From assembly GCF_049994905.1 (NCBI RefSeq), contig NZ_CP188258.1, positions 806,001 through 870,000 on the forward strand: a DNA stretch of 64,000 nucleotides, written 5' to 3'. The DNA comes from Diaminobutyricibacter sp049994905. GTDB taxonomy: Bacteria; Actinomycetota; Actinomycetes; Actinomycetales; Microbacteriaceae. Within the stretch, counting starts at the first letter, position 1; every line of letters starts with the position of its first letter. The notes under the pieces were generated by a model that did not search any database, was not told where the DNA came from, and saw only the letters and a program-made list of their open reading frames with translations. The position numbers and the translations under genes are program-made. Below, in pieces: positions 61,451 to 64,000 of this stretch.

Positions 61451-62737
61451 TTACCCGACTTTCCCCTCGCCGGGAGAGTGAGCCGTGCGGGCTGTGGCAA
61501 GTTTGGACCGAACTCTTACTGCAGACGGATGCGGGACGTCCGACTGTGGGATCGCGGCGGCGGCGAACTCATCGATGACACCTGGGCGGAAGACCAGGCA
61601 CTCCGTCGAGCCTCCGAACTGGAAACAACCGAGCTCCTCACCCTTCTCGAGGTGGTAGCCGGGCACCACTTTCGTGTCGATAACGCAGGTGGAGACCTCA
61701 ACCATTCCGACCGGAACGACTGCCATCAGGCCGATGACGGGGTTGTCGGCCCGGATCAGGATGATCGCACGCGTGGCTACGTGTGCCAGATAGGCCTGCG
61801 AGTTCATCGCCTCGACGGCGTCGCGCCCTTCCGCGTCGGCCTCAGAAAAGTAGGTTCCCGGCTGCACGAATGCGCGAACGACTGTGCCGGCGACAGGGCT
61901 GTGCCAGCGGTGGTAATTGAGCGCGCTCAGGAACGCCTGGTACACCGTTCCGCCGACGAACTGGTCCACCGACTCATCGTTGGCAAGCATGTCCTCGAGC
62001 GAATACGGCTGGGCTTTGACCCAGAACCGGCTGCGTCGCGCGACGTCGAGACTGATCTTGTAGGGGGTGGACTCGCATGCACTGACAATGATGCTGTCGT
62101 CGTATGGGGAGGCTACGGGTCTCGCGTCGGGCTTGAATCGCCGTGTGAAGAAATCATTCCAGGACGTGAAGCCCCAGTACCGGTCGTCAGGGTCGTGCTC
62201 GTACTGCGTCATGCCAACAACCTGTTGGGCTTGTGGAGATTTCCATCCGCTCTCGGACTCGTTCAGCACGTACAGTGAGTCCCGGCTGGTGAGGAATTGG
62301 TGCCACGCATCCAACACCTTCTTCAACATGGTGTTGATCCGGGGGTCGCGGTAGGCGGCGAAGCCAGCCGTGGTGCCCATCGTCCAATCCAGGATCCCGG
62401 CCAACGGGGTCGTGATCATCGAGCCTTCGCTGAACTCCGGCGCCAGCGTCAACACGTCATTGATGAGACGCAGCAGCTGGTCGACGCTTTCCAGATGGCG
62501 CTTCCCGTACGGCTTCGACCTCGGCACTTCCTCAATCATCCGGGTCATATACATTCGCACAACGGGGTCGGTGTCGATCAACTCCCGGAACTCCACGATG
62601 ACCGGGTGAAGTGCCGCCGCCTCCGCTCGTTCCTCTATGCGCCGCGTCCGGCCCTCAAGCCACGACTCGAGATCGTCCTGCTCCGACGGCAGCCAACCGC
62701 CTCGCCGTTTCACGTCGTCACTCAATCCGTCAGCCAT
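61451..62737 (-). CDS. Phosphatidylserine decarboxylase-like pyruvoyl enzyme with PSDC N-domain
   Basis: 428 residues. The N-terminal ~180 residues match the PSD-associated domain seen in fungal and some bacterial members (HPVIVEFRELIDTDPVVRMYM; TPLAGILDWTMGTTAGFAAY). The catalytic domain has WNDFFTRRFKPDARPV, NYHRWHSPVAGTV (His) and the self-cleavage site FGGSTECLVF, where Ser becomes the pyruvoyl group. No membrane helix, unlike housekeeping Psd. Similar architecture occurs in L-tryptophan decarboxylases of the PsiD type, so an amino-acid substrate is possible. Confidence 0.85.
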   Translation of the reverse strand: MADGLSDDVKRRGGWLPSEQDDLESWLEGRTRRIEERAEAAALHPVIVEFRELIDTDPVVRMYMTRMIEEVPRSKPYGKRHLESVDQLLRLINDVLTLAPEFSEGSMITTPLAGILDWTMGTTAGFAAYRDPRINTMLKKVLDAWHQFLTSRDSLYVLNESESGWKSPQAQQVVGMTQYEHDPDDRYWGFTSWNDFFTRRFKPDARPVASPYDDSIIVSACESTPYKISLDVARRSRFWVKAQPYSLEDMLANDESVDQFVGGTVYQAFLSALNYHRWHSPVAGTVVRAFVQPGTYFSEADAEGRDAVEAMNSQAYLAHVATRAIILIRADNPVIGLMAVVPVGMVEVSTCVIDTKVVPGYHLEKGEELGCFQFGGSTECLVFRPGVIDEFAAAAIPQSDVPHPSAVRVRSKLATARTAHSPGEGKVG

Positions 62738-62900
62738 GGGCCCAGCGTAGGCGCGTCAAACGTCGCGTCAACCCTTCCAATCGACACGCTGCCCTGCTCC
62801 GGTGAGTGGGGGCGCGCCTCGTTATTCAGGCGTTCACTTGTGGCGCGTAGGCTGGCCGAACCCTATCTTCACCTGACACGGCTGATCGGAGGATCTTTTC

Positions 62901-64000
62901 GTGAGTGCGGTGGGCGAGTCGGTCGAGGTCGATGGTGGTGGGCTTCGACCCTCCGTTCCGTGGTTCGAGCAGCGAAGGAACGTGCTCAGCGCGTTCGTCG
63001 GCTTGCATGCCATCTTTCTTGTCGCGCTCGGGCCGACCATTCTCACCGGAAGTGTTCTCGGGGACCTGCCGTTGTACCGGACCTGGGCGATCGACGCCCT
63101 GAACTACGGGCAATGGCCGGGAATTTCCGAATCATGGGTGTACCCGGTTGGTGCACTCGCCCCCATCCTCGCGGCTGCGATCGCCGGGCCACTCTTCTTC
63201 CAGCTGATCTGGTTCGTGATAATCACCGCGTTGAACGGTTGGTCGGTCCTCGTGCTGATCAGAGGAGAGTCGAGCGCAGGCTACCGTGCCGCGTGGTGGT
63301 GGATGCTGTTCCTGCTGTTGATGAGCCCGGTGGCCCTGTTGCGTCTGGAAGGTTTGACCGCGCCGCTCGTCGTCGTCGGACTGATCTGGCTGGCACGGCG
63401 CCCCCTGATCGCCGGAGTCCTGTTGGCGTTGGCCGCGTGGATCAAGGTGTGGCCGGCGGCCGTGGTGTTGGCCGCCACCATCGGACATCGCCGGCGCTGG
63501 CCAATGCTCGCGGCCGCTGCAGGCGTGACCGCGGGCATCGTCGCGACCGTCGCCGCGTTAGGCGGGCTACGGTTCGTGGCCGGGTTCGTGACCACCCAGG
63601 CGCAGCGGGGCCTTCAGCTGGAAGCGCCCGTGACGACGCCATGGTTGTGGATGGCGGACCTGGGCGCCCCGAACACGTACGTGTGGCAGAACAACCTTCT
63701 GAGCACCGAGGAGGTCAGCGGCCCCGGCGACAGTGTCGCTGTCACTGTGATGGGGTTCGCGATGCCGATCGCGCTCGCGCTGATCCTCGTACTCATGCTC
63801 TGGGTGCACCGCACAGTCGGAGCCCATCCGGGCCTGGCGCTCCTCGGTTCGCTGGCTCTGGTCACCGCACTCGTCGCCTTCAACAAGGTCGGGTCGCCCC
63901 AATACATACTCTGGATCGGCCCCGTCGTCGCGGTCGGCGTCATGGCCGACCCGCCCGGGTGGCGTGTCCCCTCCAGGCTGCTTCTAGCGATCGCGGGCCT
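62901..64000 (+). CDS. GT87/DUF2029-like polytopic glycosyltransferase, runs off the window
   Basis: Starts at GTG 62901 after GGAGGAT and stays open to the window end (at least 366 residues). About nine membrane helices are visible. The motif RTWAIDALNYGQWPGISESW in the first outer loop contains the acidic residue expected of GT-C enzymes, and LAAWIKVWPAAVVLAA matches the KxxP-like segment of mannosyltransferase-like GT87 proteins. It probably uses a polyprenyl-phosphate sugar in envelope glycan synthesis. The C-terminus is not seen. Confidence 0.8.
   Translation, partial: MSAVGESVEVDGGGLRPSVPWFEQRRNVLSAFVGLHAIFLVALGPTILTGSVLGDLPLYRTWAIDALNYGQWPGISESWVYPVGALAPILAAAIAGPLFFQLIWFVIITALNGWSVLVLIRGESSAGYRAAWWWMLFLLLMSPVALLRLEGLTAPLVVVGLIWLARRPLIAGVLLALAAWIKVWPAAVVLAATIGHRRRWPMLAAAAGVTAGIVATVAALGGLRFVAGFVTTQAQRGLQLEAPVTTPWLWMADLGAPNTYVWQNNLLSTEEVSGPGDSVAVTVMGFAMPIALALILVLMLWVHRTVGAHPGLALLGSLALVTALVAFNKVGSPQYILWIGPVVAVGVMADPPGWRVPSRLLLAIAG

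Noticed and set aside
60077..62278. 733-codon open frame antisense to the LCP and decarboxylase genes
   Set aside because: It spans two well-recognised genes and their gap, with low-complexity Arg/Gly-rich translation and no motifs.

Overview
The window is high-GC DNA with actinobacterial hallmarks: IolC paired with a Cgl0159-type aldolase, an F420-type NADPH reductase, LytR-CpsA-Psr and GT87 envelope genes, sugar ABC operons without their own ATPase, and a TatB tail of the DPRQYDPRRI type. Codon habits and protein matches recalled from memory point to a soil or plant-associated Microbacteriaceae. That placement is inference; no rRNA gene is present.

Layout. (1) 1-3.7 kb: mobile-element genes, namely an ArdC-like antirestriction protein, a ParB-domain protein and a 100-residue orphan. 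They share a short 5' leader motif, and two of them diverge from a long inverted repeat. (2) 4.0-19.0 kb: a plant-polysaccharide and pentose-acid module. It has a secreted clan-A-like glycosidase, a lactonase, two enolase-superfamily dehydratases, an FAH-family dehydratase, a 2-ketoglutarate-semialdehyde dehydrogenase, an SDR, a propeller-type glycosidase candidate, a CUT1 sugar ABC transporter and an FCD-type GntR regulator. Together these fit a Weimberg-type route from pentose to 2-ketoglutarate. Three near-identical 18-bp palindromes sit on the three promoters of the module. (3) 19.2-22.9 kb: a recombination hot spot with a large serine recombinase carrying an excisionase-like C-terminus, integrase and transposase remnants, and two copies of a repeat ending in a tRNA-Ser-like 3' end. 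(4) 23.3-44.1 kb: a complete inositol/cyclitol catabolic cluster (iolG, E, C, A, B, D, R, the aldolase and extra MocA-family and TIM-barrel enzymes). It has a polyamine-type ABC importer, an embedded second TatA-TatC-TatB set, and a membrane transhydrogenase (pntAB). (5) 44.4-56.4 kb: a third repeat copy, a secreted GH54 arabinofuranosidase with two ricin-like lectin domains, a LacI regulator with operators, a CUT1 transporter, GH1, Zn-dehydrogenase, MocA-type oxidoreductase and GH2 genes, then a fourth repeat copy. (6) 56.5-57.6 kb: a decayed phosphoesterase gene, a small helical protein and a 3' fragment of tRNA-Met, which looks like the right edge of the island. (7) 57.6-64 kb: probably ordinary chromosome (MarR, LLM flavin oxidoreductase, F420-type reductase, LCP protein, phosphatidylserine-decarboxylase-like protein, GT87-like membrane protein running off the end).

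The main structural message is that four same-orientation repeats, each ending in a tRNA-Ser-like 3' end and three carrying paired TTTGCGCACA boxes, separate catabolic cassettes. This suggests stepwise accretion of metabolic islands. The most unusual functional unit is the inositol cluster: it has its own Tat translocase, and its solute-binding lipoprotein is the only one of three in the window with a twin-arginine signal.
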